NCBI GenBank assembly: GCA_041601945.1
Contig: JBFIHG010000008.1
Span: 1 to 64,000 of the forward strand
Reading direction: 5' to 3'
Origin: JBFJKD01 sp041601945
Lineage (GTDB): Bacteria > Pseudomonadota > Gammaproteobacteria > Pseudomonadales > Porticoccaceae
Length of the DNA: 64,000 bases
Under the pieces are notes generated by a model. The model was given only the letters and a program-made list of their open reading frames with translations, was not told where the DNA came from and did not search any database. This document shows positions 16,146 through 24,751 of this stretch, in pieces. Both the position numbers and the translations under genes were made by a program. Each line of letters opens with the position of its first letter. Within the stretch, counting starts at the first letter, position 1.

Positions 16146-17057
16146 ATGGGTGTGCTACGCAACGGTAAAGTCGCTATTCGGGTGATGGATCTGGAGGAGG
16201 CAGTCACGCACTATCGCGATTACGTCGGCCTCTACGAAGTCGCGCGCGAACCGGGTCGCGTCTACCTCAAAGCCTGGGATGAGTACGATCATCACAGCCT
16301 TATTCTGCAGCAGTCTGACCGCGCTGGCATGGATCACGTGGGCTTTAAAGTGCGCTTTGCAGCGGATCTGGACGCTATTGAAACAGGCTGTCAGGCGTTT
16401 GGCCTCACCACCAGTCGCACGCCCGCCGGGGCGCGTCTGGGCGAAGGTGAAACCCTGTGCACCACCTTGTCTTCGGGCCACAATATCGAGTTTTATCACC
16501 ACATGGAGCGCACCGGCATCAAAGTCGGTAGCACCAATCCACAACCCTGGCCCGACGATGTGCACGGCATGGGCGTGACCCGCTATGACCACGTGCTCTT
16601 GACCTGCGACGATGTGGCGGAAGCCACGCGGTTCTTCGTGGAAGTACTGGACTTTCACCAGAGCGAACGCATGCTGACCCCGGATGGCCAGGAAACCCTC
16701 GCCTCATTTTTACACATCACCAACAAGGCCCACGATATCGCTTTTATTAAAGGTCCGAATAGTAAACTGCATCACCTCGCCTTTGCGCTATCCGCCTGGG
16801 ACGACGTGTTGCGCGCGGCGGATATTCAAAGCCGCTACGATATCCCTACCGAACTCACCCCCTCGCGCCACGGCCTGACCCGCGGCCTGACCACGTACTT
16901 CTTCGACCCATCGGGCAATCGCAACGAGACTTACTGCGGCGGTACTTTCCCCTATCACGATGACGAAGTGGTCACCTGGAGCGCGGACCAGGCGCCCAAA
17001 GCGATTTTTTACCACGGCCGGGAAATGATCAGCTCATTTGCCGAAGCGGTGACCTGA
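16146..17057 (+). CDS. xylE: Catechol 2,3-dioxygenase (XylE-like)
   Basis: A 303-residue extradiol dioxygenase that opens catechol to 2-hydroxymuconate semialdehyde. It follows XylE of the TOL plasmid along its whole length (for example GRVYLKAW, KAHDIAFI, RHGLTRG and YFFDPSGNRNETYCGG). The Fe(II) ligands are His149, His210 and Glu261, each four positions before XylE His153/His214/Glu265. ATG at 16146 has AGAGGAA about 7 bases upstream; an in-frame start at 16122 is less likely. Its place after BenAB-like genes implies an aromatic acid to catechol to meta-cleavage route. No XylT-like ferredoxin, which reactivates some C23Os, and no XylF, XylG or XylH are adjacent. Confidence 0.95.
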   Translation: MGVLRNGKVAIRVMDLEEAVTHYRDYVGLYEVAREPGRVYLKAWDEYDHHSLILQQSDRAGMDHVGFKVRFAADLDAIETGCQAFGLTTSRTPAGARLGEGETLCTTLSSGHNIEFYHHMERTGIKVGSTNPQPWPDDVHGMGVTRYDHVLLTCDDVAEATRFFVEVLDFHQSERMLTPDGQETLASFLHITNKAHDIAFIKGPNSKLHHLAFALSAWDDVLRAADIQSRYDIPTELTPSRHGLTRGLTTYFFDPSGNRNETYCGGTFPYHDDEVVTWSADQAPKAIFYHGREMISSFAEAVT

Positions 17058-17149
17058 ACAGCGCCACACCAGGTAACTGGAACACATACATCACCGGGAG
17101 CGACCGGCCAACAAAGTCCGCGCGCGCCCACCACTGGAGGAATAACCGC

Positions 17150-17587
17150 TTGTCCAGCAACGACGTTCAGCGCGCCCCGTCGGCGCATACTGCCACCCCT
17201 CTGCCCGAGACCGGCAGCATGTACGACTGGATTGGTGGTGAAGCAGCGCTGCGCAACCTGGTGAATCGCTTTTATGATGTCATGGACAGCGCCGAATACG
17301 CGACCACCATTCGCGCCATGCATCAACCCGATCTGACGCCCATGCGCGCCAGTCTGTTCGAGTACCTGAGCGGCTGGCTGGGAGGGCCACCCCTGTACGT
17401 CGTGAAACACGGTAGTCCCTGCATCAGTAAACCCCACGCACCCTTCACCATCGATCAGGCGGCCAGCGACGCCTGGATGCGCTGCATGAACCAGGCGCTA
17501 CTCGATACGGATATTCCCGAACAGTACCGCACGCTGCTGACACCGGCGTTCGAGCGCATGGCGAATATGTTGATTAACACTCGCTAA
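17150..17587 (+). CDS. Group II truncated hemoglobin
   Basis: A 145-residue globin of the 2/2 class. The N-terminal extension is followed by SMYDWIGGEAALRNLVNRFYDVMD, then EYLSGWLGGPPLYVVKHGSPC and an FTIDQAASDAWMRCMNQAL segment. The His in KHGSPC-type motifs is the usual proximal or near-haem region, and the conserved Trp is in ASDAWMRCM. The start is TTG at 17150, supported by TGGAGG 9 bases upstream. It lies 92 bases after the catechol dioxygenase in the same direction. It may buffer O2 or detoxify NO for the oxygenases; this role is inferred from position only. Confidence 0.88.
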   Translation: MSSNDVQRAPSAHTATPLPETGSMYDWIGGEAALRNLVNRFYDVMDSAEYATTIRAMHQPDLTPMRASLFEYLSGWLGGPPLYVVKHGSPCISKPHAPFTIDQAASDAWMRCMNQALLDTDIPEQYRTLLTPAFERMANMLINTR

Positions 17588-17723
17588 CTATCCCGCGCCG
17601 CTAAATGTTGGTCTTAAGCGTCGTCGGCGGGGGACGCATATTGCGCCGATACGCCCGCAATTTACTAACGTACAATGCGCCCTGACTCGCTTCGGCCCGG
17701 CGACCACACCGGGAGTAACCGCT

Positions 17724-18293
17724 ATGGCACTCAAAGCAACGATCTTCAAAGCGGACCTGCAGTTATCCGACCTGGACAGGAACTACTACGCCAGTCACAA
17801 CCTGACCCTGGCCCGACACCCTTCGGAAACCGACGAGCGCCTGATGGTGCGCCTGCTGGCCTTTGCCATGCACGCCGACGAACATCTGGAGTTCACCCGG
17901 GGACTGTCCGCCAGCGATGAACCGGACTTATGGCAAACCAGCGCCAGCGGTGAAATCGACCTGTGGATCGATATTGGCTTGCCTGATGCCAGCCGCATTC
18001 GCAAGGCCTGCCATCGCGCCCGACAGGTAGTGATTTACTGTTACGGAGAGCGCGCGGTAAAACCGTGGTGGCAGCAGCTGGACGGTAAATTAACCCGCTT
18101 TGAAAACCTGACCGTGCGACAGTTACCGCCAGCGTCAACTGCAGCGCTGGTGACATTGACCACGCGCACCATGCGCCTGCAATGCAATATTCAGGATGGC
18201 CTGGTGTGGCTCGGGGACGAGCGCAACGGATTTAGTGTGGATTACCAGACCCTGCTCGCAGCCCAACCGCAGGCGTCAGTCGCACGCCGGTGA
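17724..18293 (+). CDS. YaeQ family protein
   Basis: A 189-residue protein beginning MALKATIFKADLQLSDLDRN and containing ASGEIDLWIDIGLPD and VVIYCYGERAVKPWW, hallmarks of the YaeQ family. The fold is nuclease-like (PD-(D/E)XK); the cellular role is not settled, and early reports link YaeQ to suppression of hemolysin-transcription defects. A ribosome site (GGGAG) precedes the ATG. The last 18 bases overlap the convergent DUF2288 gene. Confidence 0.92.
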   Translation: MALKATIFKADLQLSDLDRNYYASHNLTLARHPSETDERLMVRLLAFAMHADEHLEFTRGLSASDEPDLWQTSASGEIDLWIDIGLPDASRIRKACHRARQVVIYCYGERAVKPWWQQLDGKLTRFENLTVRQLPPASTAALVTLTTRTMRLQCNIQDGLVWLGDERNGFSVDYQTLLAAQPQASVARR

Positions 18294-18632
18294 ATGGGGC
18301 TGCACCAACACCCAGGGCTTGACCACCACCGACCAGACCAGCGCGTCCAGTGCGAGCCAGTCCCGGGCCTGCTGATCGCCCACCGAGGCGATTGCGCCCT
18401 CTTCCAGCCAGCTTGCCACCTGTGCTTTATTATCGAGGGCCACCTGACAGGCGACGTCCACCAGATCCAGCTCCGGCGCCACATAAATGGCAGACCCTGC
18501 GGCAAAGTAGCGCTGCAATTCGCGCCACGCAATTACCGCCGTCTGGGCATTGAGGTCACGTCTTTGTATCGCCAACGGATCGTCCGGCAGCGGCACTGGT
18601 TGGAATTTTTGAGGGATAGTTGGGTCGCTCAT
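18276..18632 (-). CDS. DUF2288 family protein
   Basis: A 118-residue cytoplasmic protein with LNAQTAVIAWRELQRYFAAG followed by IYVAPELDLVDVACQVALDN, the conserved core of DUF2288. No function is known. It overlaps the GIY-YIG gene upstream by four bases and the 3' end of yaeQ by 18 bases, so it is the last gene of a compact leftward cluster (enoyl-CoA hydratase, GIY-YIG, DUF2288). Confidence 0.88.
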   Translation of the reverse strand: MSDPTIPQKFQPVPLPDDPLAIQRRDLNAQTAVIAWRELQRYFAAGSAIYVAPELDLVDVACQVALDNKAQVASWLEEGAIASVGDQQARDWLALDALVWSVVVKPWVLVQPHSPACD

Positions 18633-18946
18633 TTTATCTTTCCGTTTGCGCTCTTTTTACCCGGATATTTACCTGTATCGCAGGCCGCTACCAACGCCAG
18701 TTTTTGCGCGCGGGTCATCTTTTTTATACCACTTTCCCGCTGACTGGCGGCGCTGCGGGACAGTCCGTTTTCGCGATACACCACCGCCACCGGTCGCCGC
18801 CCACGATTAAAATATTTGGCCCCTGTTTTTCCACTACAGTGCTCCTCAAAGCGCCGTTCGACATCGAGCGTGATACCGGTATACAGGGAGCCATCGCTGG
18901 CGGTAATGATATACACCGACCACGGCGCCAGCGATCCACCGCACAT
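18629..18946 (-). CDS. GIY-YIG domain endonuclease-like protein (UPF0213/YhbQ type)
   Basis: A 105-residue single-domain protein. The GIY-YIG signature is seen as SVYIITASDGSLYTGIT, followed by DVERRFEEHCSG and KYFNRGRRPVAVVY, then a basic C-terminus (KKSANGKIK). YhbQ relatives are small DNA-binding nucleases of unclear role. ATG at 18946 is one base after the stop of the enoyl-CoA hydratase gene, which argues against longer in-frame starts running through that gene. The downstream DUF2288 gene overlaps it by four bases. Confidence 0.88.
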   Translation of the reverse strand: MCGGSLAPWSVYIITASDGSLYTGITLDVERRFEEHCSGKTGAKYFNRGRRPVAVVYRENGLSRSAASQRESGIKKMTRAQKLALVAACDTGKYPGKKSANGKIK

Positions 18947-18947
18947 T

Positions 18948-19616
18948 CTAAAGGCCCAGCTCCATCCCGCTCGGGGGCGCAGCGCGCAGCGTTGCCTTGG
19001 TGGCGGCATAGGTGGCCGCGTCAAACTCGGCGAAGCGGGTGGCGCGCGCAATGGCAACAGTCTCCACTTCCTGGGCAGCGTGCACTTCGTCAACGAAACC
19101 CACTTCGACAGCCTGGAGAGGCGTATACATAGTCGCCGCCAACGTTGCGCCGAGCAGATGCCGCCTCGCCAGGCGTTCCTGAACGAGGCGCACACCAAAG
19201 CTGGGGAATTCAATGCCGATAGCCACTTCGTTAAGACCGATACGGAAATCCCCAGAAGTGGCAATGCGATAGTCCGCCGCGAGTAAAAAGAAAGCCCCCA
19301 ACGCAACAGCGTGGCCCGTTGCCGCAACCACCACTGGTTGAGGATGCGCGGTAAGACGGGACATAAATGCCGATCCGGCCGTCACCAGACGGGCAATTTC
19401 AGCGTTATCGCCGCCGCGCAATACCTTTAGATCAAAGCCCCCGGACAAAACACCAGGCCGCCCGACGATAACGAGCGCACGGGCTTCCTGCGTGGCGCGG
19501 TCCAGAGCCTGATGCAGCGCTTCGAACAAGGCAAAACCCGCAGCATTGGCTTTGCCATCGTCCATAGTGACGACGGCTACCTGCCCCTGTTGACGATAGC
19601 TGGTGGCGTGCGACAT
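18948..19616 (-). CDS. Enoyl-CoA hydratase/isomerase family protein
   Basis: A 222-residue crotonase-fold protein. It shows MDDGKANAAGFALFEAL, GGFDLKVLRGG (first oxyanion segment), GHAVALGAFFLLAADYRIA (second oxyanion segment) and IGIEFPSFG. It is shorter than typical fatty-acid enoyl-CoA hydratases (about 260 residues). The acid residue expected in the hydratase active site (Glu of GCE-type motifs) is not obvious, so isomerase or another crotonase reaction is possible. Start ATG 19616 has GGGGAG 8 bases upstream. It heads a small leftward cluster. Confidence 0.85.
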   Translation of the reverse strand: MSHATSYRQQGQVAVVTMDDGKANAAGFALFEALHQALDRATQEARALVIVGRPGVLSGGFDLKVLRGGDNAEIARLVTAGSAFMSRLTAHPQPVVVAATGHAVALGAFFLLAADYRIATSGDFRIGLNEVAIGIEFPSFGVRLVQERLARRHLLGATLAATMYTPLQAVEVGFVDEVHAAQEVETVAIARATRFAEFDAATYAATKATLRAAPPSGMELGL

Positions 19617-19674
19617 GGTATTTTCTCCCCGTTTCAATAACAGCCGTGGGCGGCAACCACCGCGAGCAACGAAA

Positions 19675-20154
19675 TTAGTGGTGGTGCCCACCCGGGCCGT
19701 GAGCATGACCGTGGGCCAATTCTTCAGCGGTGGCGGCGCGCACGTCGACAATATCCACCACAAACGTCAGCACCATCCCGGCCAGTGGGTGATTGGTATC
19801 CACTTCCACCATAAATTTCCCGACCTTCACGATCGTCACCTGGCGTGGGCCGTGCTCGCCGTTAACCGCGGCGACATCACCGGGTCGTGGCCTCTTCTTG
19901 CCGCGCAAATGTTTTAGCGGAATGCGTTGTATTGAGTCCGAGTGTTTTGCACCATAGGCCTCGTGAGGCTCCAGAGTGACACTCACCTGATCGCCCGCCG
20001 CCTTACCCTGCAGCGCTTTTTCCAGGCCCGGTAACATACCGCCAGCCCCGTGCAGATACACGGTAGTTTCCTCGGTAGATGCTTCGAGTTGCTGCCCTTG
20101 ATCGTTCATTAATCGGTAGCGAAACGCCACTACCGTGTTTTGGCCAATTTCCAT
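19675..20154 (-). CDS. slyD: FKBP-type peptidyl-prolyl isomerase SlyD
   Basis: A 159-residue chaperone/isomerase. The split FKBP domain (FRYRLMNDQGQQLEAS, LPGLEKALQGKAAGDQ, NHPLAGMVLTFVVDIVDV) encloses the insert-in-flap domain. A His-rich tail (HGHAHGPGGHHH) would bind nickel or other metals, as in E. coli SlyD, where it helps hydrogenase maturation. No hydrogenase gene is in the window, so a general folding role is likelier here. Confidence 0.95.
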   Translation of the reverse strand: MEIGQNTVVAFRYRLMNDQGQQLEASTEETTVYLHGAGGMLPGLEKALQGKAAGDQVSVTLEPHEAYGAKHSDSIQRIPLKHLRGKKRPRPGDVAAVNGEHGPRQVTIVKVGKFMVEVDTNHPLAGMVLTFVVDIVDVRAATAEELAHGHAHGPGGHHH

Positions 20155-20162
20155 GTTTTTCC

Positions 20163-20711
20163 TTAGTCAGTAAAATTCTGCTTGCTGGTCGGCACCTGCC
20201 GCCCGTCAGGTCGTACCTCATTATGACAGTTGCGACACTGGTAAAGGCTCTCGCCACGCATCACCTTGCGGTGTCGGCGCGTGGAAAGCAGGTGCTGCTG
20301 ACAGCCGCAATGATAAGAAAATTGCGCCTGGGTGCGTAGCGGAATGCCGTTCAAATTGTAATTCGCGGTGCGGCTTGCGTCGACACCAAAACTTTCCATC
20401 AATGCCTGCCACTGCGTGCCGTGCGGACGGCACTTGCGACGACCGTAAAGTCTGTCAACCACATAGTGAGCGACTTCATGGGGTACCGTCACCGCCAGAT
20501 TGTCGGCAAAGTATTTGGCGAAAATATAGGGGTTATAACGTATTTCTCGCACGCGCCCGGTAACCCTGTACATACCGCAGGCGCGACCCGTTAAATCGAA
20601 TGTCACCGGTAGCATGGGGATCGCTTTACTAACTATCTGCGCAGCGCGCTCAATATAAATCTGCGTCTCCGACACCACCCGGGCACGCTGGGTTGCGTTT
20701 ATAGGTGTCAC
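20163..20711 (-). CDS. sprT: SprT family zinc metalloprotease-like protein
   Basis: About 182 residues. A gluzincin HExxH motif is visible (VPHEVAHYVVDRLYG), with a third-ligand His shortly after (CRPHGTQW). A C-terminal zinc ribbon has YHCGCQQHLLS and YQCRNCHNE. This domain order is that of SprT, related to the eukaryotic DNA-protein crosslink protease Spartan; the bacterial role is unclear. The start is uncertain: GTG at 20711 was taken, but TTG at 20735 has a weak AGG upstream and is also possible. It lies 8 bases upstream of slyD and is probably cotranscribed with it. Confidence 0.85.
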   Translation of the reverse strand: MTPINATQRARVVSETQIYIERAAQIVSKAIPMLPVTFDLTGRACGMYRVTGRVREIRYNPYIFAKYFADNLAVTVPHEVAHYVVDRLYGRRKCRPHGTQWQALMESFGVDASRTANYNLNGIPLRTQAQFSYHCGCQQHLLSTRRHRKVMRGESLYQCRNCHNEVRPDGRQVPTSKQNFTD

Positions 20712-20913
20712 TATGCCGTTATTCACAGCCCGCAACTGAACCTGACACAGTTTACATTTTGCGCCGCCGGAATGCGCACCAGATAACCCTCCCCACCGCG
20801 TTGCCCATGAGTGCAACAGGGTGCGACCATGGGACGGCGGGGCGTAACCGTCGCGTTAACTACATAAGGGTTATACTGCCTCACTATTACTCTCGCCGCT
20901 CTGGCCCACTACA

Positions 20914-21735
20914 ATGATTTTTGATTTACACACCCATACTAGCGCATCGGACGGGGTACTGTCGCCGCGGGAACTGGTAACTCAGGCGCAGCTCGCTAAC
21001 GTTGCCGTACTCGCCATTACCGATCACGATACTCTGGCTGGTTACCAGCAAGCATCGTCCCTCGAACTGGGTACTATGCAACTGATCCCCGGCATTGAAT
21101 TGTCGGCCCAGTGGCACACAACCGGGGTACACGTGGTCGGCCTGAATGTCGATCCCAACAGCTACAGCCTGCGGCAAATTATCGCGACCCAGCAACGGGC
21201 GCGCCGCGCGCGCGCCGTAACCATTGCCGAGCGGCTGGCAAAACGGGGACTTGGGGACCTGTTTGAACAGGCTAACCAGGTGGCCGAACTGGGCAACATT
21301 GGGCGGCCGCATTTTGCACAAGTTCTGGTCAACAACGGCCTGGTACGCACCTTCAGCGAGGCCTTCAACAAGTATCTTGGCAACGGAAAAATAGGCGATG
21401 TTCCCTCCACCTGGCTACCCCTCGACGAGATCGTGCAGGGCATCAGGGACGCGGGCGGGGTAGCAGTGCTGGCACATCCCGACAAGTACGCCGTAACGCA
21501 AAGTAAATTAGTGCGTCTGATTGATGATTTCCTGGCGGCTGGCGGTCAGGCTCTGGAAGTGATCTCTGGACGGCAAACGGCTTCCCGCACCCGGGAACTG
21601 GGGGCGCTGTGTAGTCAAAAAGGTCTACACGCTTCCTGTGGTTCAGATTTCCACAAACCGGGTCAAAGCTGGGCGGATCTCGGCCGCCACGGTTTGCTGC
21701 CGGACAACTGCCGCCCGGTATGGGATATCTGGTAA
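20914..21735 (+). CDS. PHP-domain phosphoesterase (RNase AM / YciV-like)
   Basis: A 273-residue member of the PHP family, with the metal-binding motifs DLHTHTSASDG, ITDHDT, PGIELSAQW, HPDKYA and SCGSDFHKPG. E. coli YciV (RNase AM) trims 5' ends of rRNA and also acts on 3',5'-bisphosphonucleotides; the sequence and length here match it. It is transcribed alone, and the yciO gene that often follows is missing. Downstream a 9-base direct repeat (CTGATAACC at 21744 and 21770) lies in a non-coding stretch. Confidence 0.9.
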   Translation: MIFDLHTHTSASDGVLSPRELVTQAQLANVAVLAITDHDTLAGYQQASSLELGTMQLIPGIELSAQWHTTGVHVVGLNVDPNSYSLRQIIATQQRARRARAVTIAERLAKRGLGDLFEQANQVAELGNIGRPHFAQVLVNNGLVRTFSEAFNKYLGNGKIGDVPSTWLPLDEIVQGIRDAGGVAVLAHPDKYAVTQSKLVRLIDDFLAAGGQALEVISGRQTASRTRELGALCSQKGLHASCGSDFHKPGQSWADLGRHGLLPDNCRPVWDIW

Positions 21736-22032
21736 CGCGCTTGCTGATAACCACTATAACGACGCTTTACTGATAACCGCGTAATAGTAAGTCCCGCTTC
21801 CTGCATCTTGTCCAGCAACGGCGCCTGCCCGCGCCGTGAGACAACACCCTGTCTTCGCGTACCTCACTCTAAAGTTCCCGCTATAGCTACCGATACAGGG
21901 GATGCGGACGCTGTCTTCAACCATGAGCGGTGCTGGTATGCCCCGCGCTCCCTGACCGGTCGACGCCGATCGGTGCACCACCCTTAATTTAGCTTGTCAT
22001 CCAATATTACGCGGTCCAGGAGTACGCCGATC
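21736..22032. other. Intergenic region before the histidine kinase
   Basis: About 300 bases without a convincing gene. CTGATAACC occurs twice (21744-21752 and 21770-21778), 26 bases apart. No terminator with a T-run was found for the upstream PHP gene and no clear promoter for the kinase. Confidence 0.5.
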
Positions 22033-23346
22033 ATGATCGAACAGGACAGCACACTGCTCGCGCAGCTCACCGCAAGAGACGAAACTATTCAGGTGTTATC
22101 CGCTGAGCTGAGCGACCTGAAGATGCTGGTCAACTCCCTGGACGGGATTTTGTGGACCATGGATCCGGATAGCGGTCAAATCCTGTATATGAGTACGCAG
22201 GTCGAACGCATCCTCGGCTATACACCGGGTCAAGTGAAATCGACGCCCCGCTTTATCGACAGTAAGATTGTTCCCGAAGATCTCGGGGCTGTCCGCGAAC
22301 AGTATCGTCAGTTCAGCCAACAAAAAGACAACTTCCAGATCGAATACCGCATGCAAAGCGCTGCCGATGAGATCGTCTTCATCCGAACCATCTATTCTCT
22401 GGCCCGCAACGAAAATGGCGAGGGCACGGTGGTGCGCGGATTCTCCACGGATGTCAGCCAGTACAAACAAATGGCGGAGCGCAACCGTTCTATGGAAGTG
22501 GAACTGCGCCAGGCCCACAAACTGGAAGCCGTTGGTCAACTCGCGGCCGGTATTGCCCACGAAATCAACACCCCAACCCAGTTTATCAGCGACAACCTGA
22601 ACTACCTGAAAGACGTCATGGCCGACGTCAGCGATCTGGTTGCACTGTACAGCGAACTTGCTGGCGCCGCGCATCCCGATCAACAGGCAAGCGTCGAACA
22701 AATTCGCAGTTTCAGTGAGGAAATCGACTACGAAAATACGATCGCCGACACGTTGTCTGCCATTCAACAGTCCCTGGAGGGCACCGAACGCATCAGTAGC
22801 ATCGTTAAATCCATGAAAGAATTTTCCCACCCGGGCGGTACGGAAAAAGAAAGTGTAGACATTAATAAAGCCATCCAGAGCACCATCAACGTGGCGCGCA
22901 ATGAATGGCGTTATATTGCGGAAGTAGTTACCGATCTAAGTCCCAACTTGCCACTCCTGCCCTGCTATCCCGGCGAAATAAACCAGACCATCCTGAATCT
23001 AATCGTCAATGCGGCCCACGCCATCGATGAAAAAACCCAGCAAGACGGGTCGACGGAAAAAGGGACGATAACCGTTTCCTCCCGCATGGACATGGGCAGC
23101 ATCGTGGTGGCTATTACCGATAGCGGCTGTGGGATTCCGGCGGAAAATCTCGACAAAATATACAACCAGTTCTTTACGACCAAAGCGGCTGGCAAGGGCA
23201 CCGGGCAGGGATTGGCCATGGCGTACGCCTGTATTACCGGGCGGCACAAGGGCAAGCTGGACGTGGACAGCACTGTGGGCGTCGGCACCACCTTCACCCT
23301 GACCTTTGATATTGGCCCGGATATGGATGACGACGATGACCTGTAA
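22033..23346 (+). CDS. PAS-domain sensor histidine kinase (soluble)
   Basis: A 437-residue kinase without membrane helices. An N-terminal coiled coil (about residues 5-30) leads into a PAS domain (LDGILWTMDPDSGQILYMS to about residue 155). The dimerisation/phosphorylation motif is AAGIAHEINTP with the phospho-acceptor His176. The ATPase domain has an N box (NLIVNAAHAID), G1 (DSGCGIP), an F-box-like NQFFTTKAAGKGTGQGLAMAY, and an acidic end. ATG 22033 has AGGAG 10 bases upstream. It is followed 106 bases later by two response regulators, forming a signalling unit. The PAS ligand is not deducible. Confidence 0.92.
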   Translation: MIEQDSTLLAQLTARDETIQVLSAELSDLKMLVNSLDGILWTMDPDSGQILYMSTQVERILGYTPGQVKSTPRFIDSKIVPEDLGAVREQYRQFSQQKDNFQIEYRMQSAADEIVFIRTIYSLARNENGEGTVVRGFSTDVSQYKQMAERNRSMEVELRQAHKLEAVGQLAAGIAHEINTPTQFISDNLNYLKDVMADVSDLVALYSELAGAAHPDQQASVEQIRSFSEEIDYENTIADTLSAIQQSLEGTERISSIVKSMKEFSHPGGTEKESVDINKAIQSTINVARNEWRYIAEVVTDLSPNLPLLPCYPGEINQTILNLIVNAAHAIDEKTQQDGSTEKGTITVSSRMDMGSIVVAITDSGCGIPAENLDKIYNQFFTTKAAGKGTGQGLAMAYACITGRHKGKLDVDSTVGVGTTFTLTFDIGPDMDDDDDL

Positions 23347-23452
23347 CACGTTGCGTCGACCCCTCACCCTCGTCAGCGCAGCCATCGCGTCCCGTTCCTC
23401 GAGCCCCGCGGTGCCGCAACTGTGCTCCGCCAACTACCGGAACTAATGATTC

Positions 23453-24751
23453 ATGTCAGAACAGAAACTATTTCCTGCGGCAGATCAGTGTGCCACACAG
23501 ACAACACTCACTGACCCGCCCAACCCTGCCAAAGCGGATGCCATCACCATCGTCTTTGTGGACGACGAACCCAATGTGCTGAGCGGCTACCGCCGCATGT
23601 TGCGTGGCAAACGCAGCGCCTGGAATCTGAACTTTGCCAACGGTGGTGACGAGGCACTGGAACTCCTGAAAACTAACGATGTGGACATTATCGTCAGTGA
23701 TATGCGCATGCCCGGTATGGGAGGCGGCGAACTGTTAGCACGCGTAAAACAGGAGTACCCGCATACTATCCGCCTGGCACTGTCGGGCTACGCTGAAACC
23801 GAAACCGAACTCGAATGTGCCCAGGTGGCGCACCAGTTTCTGCTCAAACCCATAGAAGCCACTACCCTGATTGAAACACTGGAACTGGCCCTCAGGTTGA
23901 GATCGTTATTGTCCGATAAAGGCTTGCAAAAAACAGTGGCGGGCTTGAGCTCCCTGCCCAGTCTTCCCACCCTGTACCACCAGGTGCTTAAGGAGGCCTC
24001 CAGTGAACACGGCTCAATGGCCTCTATTGCCGAGATTATCGCTGGCGACATTGCCATGACCGCGAAGATTTTACAGTTGGTTAACTCTGCTTTTTTTGGC
24101 GTGCGTCGGCACATCACCGAATTACACGAAGCGGTGATGATGCTCGGCATCGACACCATCAAAAGCCTGGTGGTATCGGTGCATCTGTTTAGTAGCTACG
24201 AGTCGCGCACCAGCGGCGGTCTTGATTTACAGGCGTTAACTACCCATAGCCAGCACGTGGGCAATCTGGCCAGCCGTATCGCAAAATTTGAAAAGTTACC
24301 GAAAAAATTGTGTGATCTTTCCCTGCTGGCGGGTATGTTGCACGATATCGGGCGGCTGGTTCTGGCTAACAGTTTTCCCGAGGAGTACCAGAAGGTAATA
24401 ACCCTGCACAACACCGAGAACTTGCAAAGCTGGGAGTGTGAAACCCAGATTTTCGGCGCCAGTCACGCGGAAATTGGTTGTTATTTGGCGGGACTCTGGT
24501 CGCTACCCAACCCGATTATCGAAGCACTGGCCTACCACCACCAACCGGAACGCAGTCCCGCGCGGGAGTTTTCACCTCTCGCAGCGGTACACATTGCAAA
24601 CGCACTTTATCATCACCTGCAACAACCCGACGCCGATCCCATGGACAACCCTTATCTGAGTCGCACTTACCTTCAGGAACTCAATGCCGAGGGTCATCTA
24701 CAGGACTGGAATAAGATTGGAATGGCATTTCTAGAGGAACTAACGCCGTGA
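23453..24751 (+). CDS. Response regulator with REC and HDOD output domains
   Basis: A 432-residue protein. An N-terminal receiver (about residues 30-150) has VFVDDEPNVLSGYRRML, the phospho-acceptor Asp83 (IIVSDMRMPG) and the conserved Lys (FLLKPIEA). An HDOD domain follows (about 160-370), with SLPSLPTLYHQVLKEA, ILQLVNSAFFG and GMLHDIGRLVLANSFP. HDOD proteins are signalling hubs in chemotaxis, biofilm and c-di-GMP circuits; HDOD domains usually lack phosphodiesterase activity. An unstructured N-terminal tail of about 30 residues precedes REC. The next gene overlaps it by four bases (GTGA). Confidence 0.92.
   Translation: MSEQKLFPAADQCATQTTLTDPPNPAKADAITIVFVDDEPNVLSGYRRMLRGKRSAWNLNFANGGDEALELLKTNDVDIIVSDMRMPGMGGGELLARVKQEYPHTIRLALSGYAETETELECAQVAHQFLLKPIEATTLIETLELALRLRSLLSDKGLQKTVAGLSSLPSLPTLYHQVLKEASSEHGSMASIAEIIAGDIAMTAKILQLVNSAFFGVRRHITELHEAVMMLGIDTIKSLVVSVHLFSSYESRTSGGLDLQALTTHSQHVGNLASRIAKFEKLPKKLCDLSLLAGMLHDIGRLVLANSFPEEYQKVITLHNTENLQSWECETQIFGASHAEIGCYLAGLWSLPNPIIEALAYHHQPERSPAREFSPLAAVHIANALYHHLQQPDADPMDNPYLSRTYLQELNAEGHLQDWNKIGMAFLEELTP

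Noticed and set aside
21744..21778. CTGATAACC direct repeat after the PHP gene as a possible attachment site or element end
   Set aside because: Only 9 bases, no integrase or transposase nearby and no duplicated flanks; probably chance.
22096..22830. Long open frame on the minus strand inside the histidine kinase gene
   Set aside because: It is antisense to conserved PAS and kinase motifs, has no ribosome site, and its translation resembles no family; it is a by-product of codon bias.
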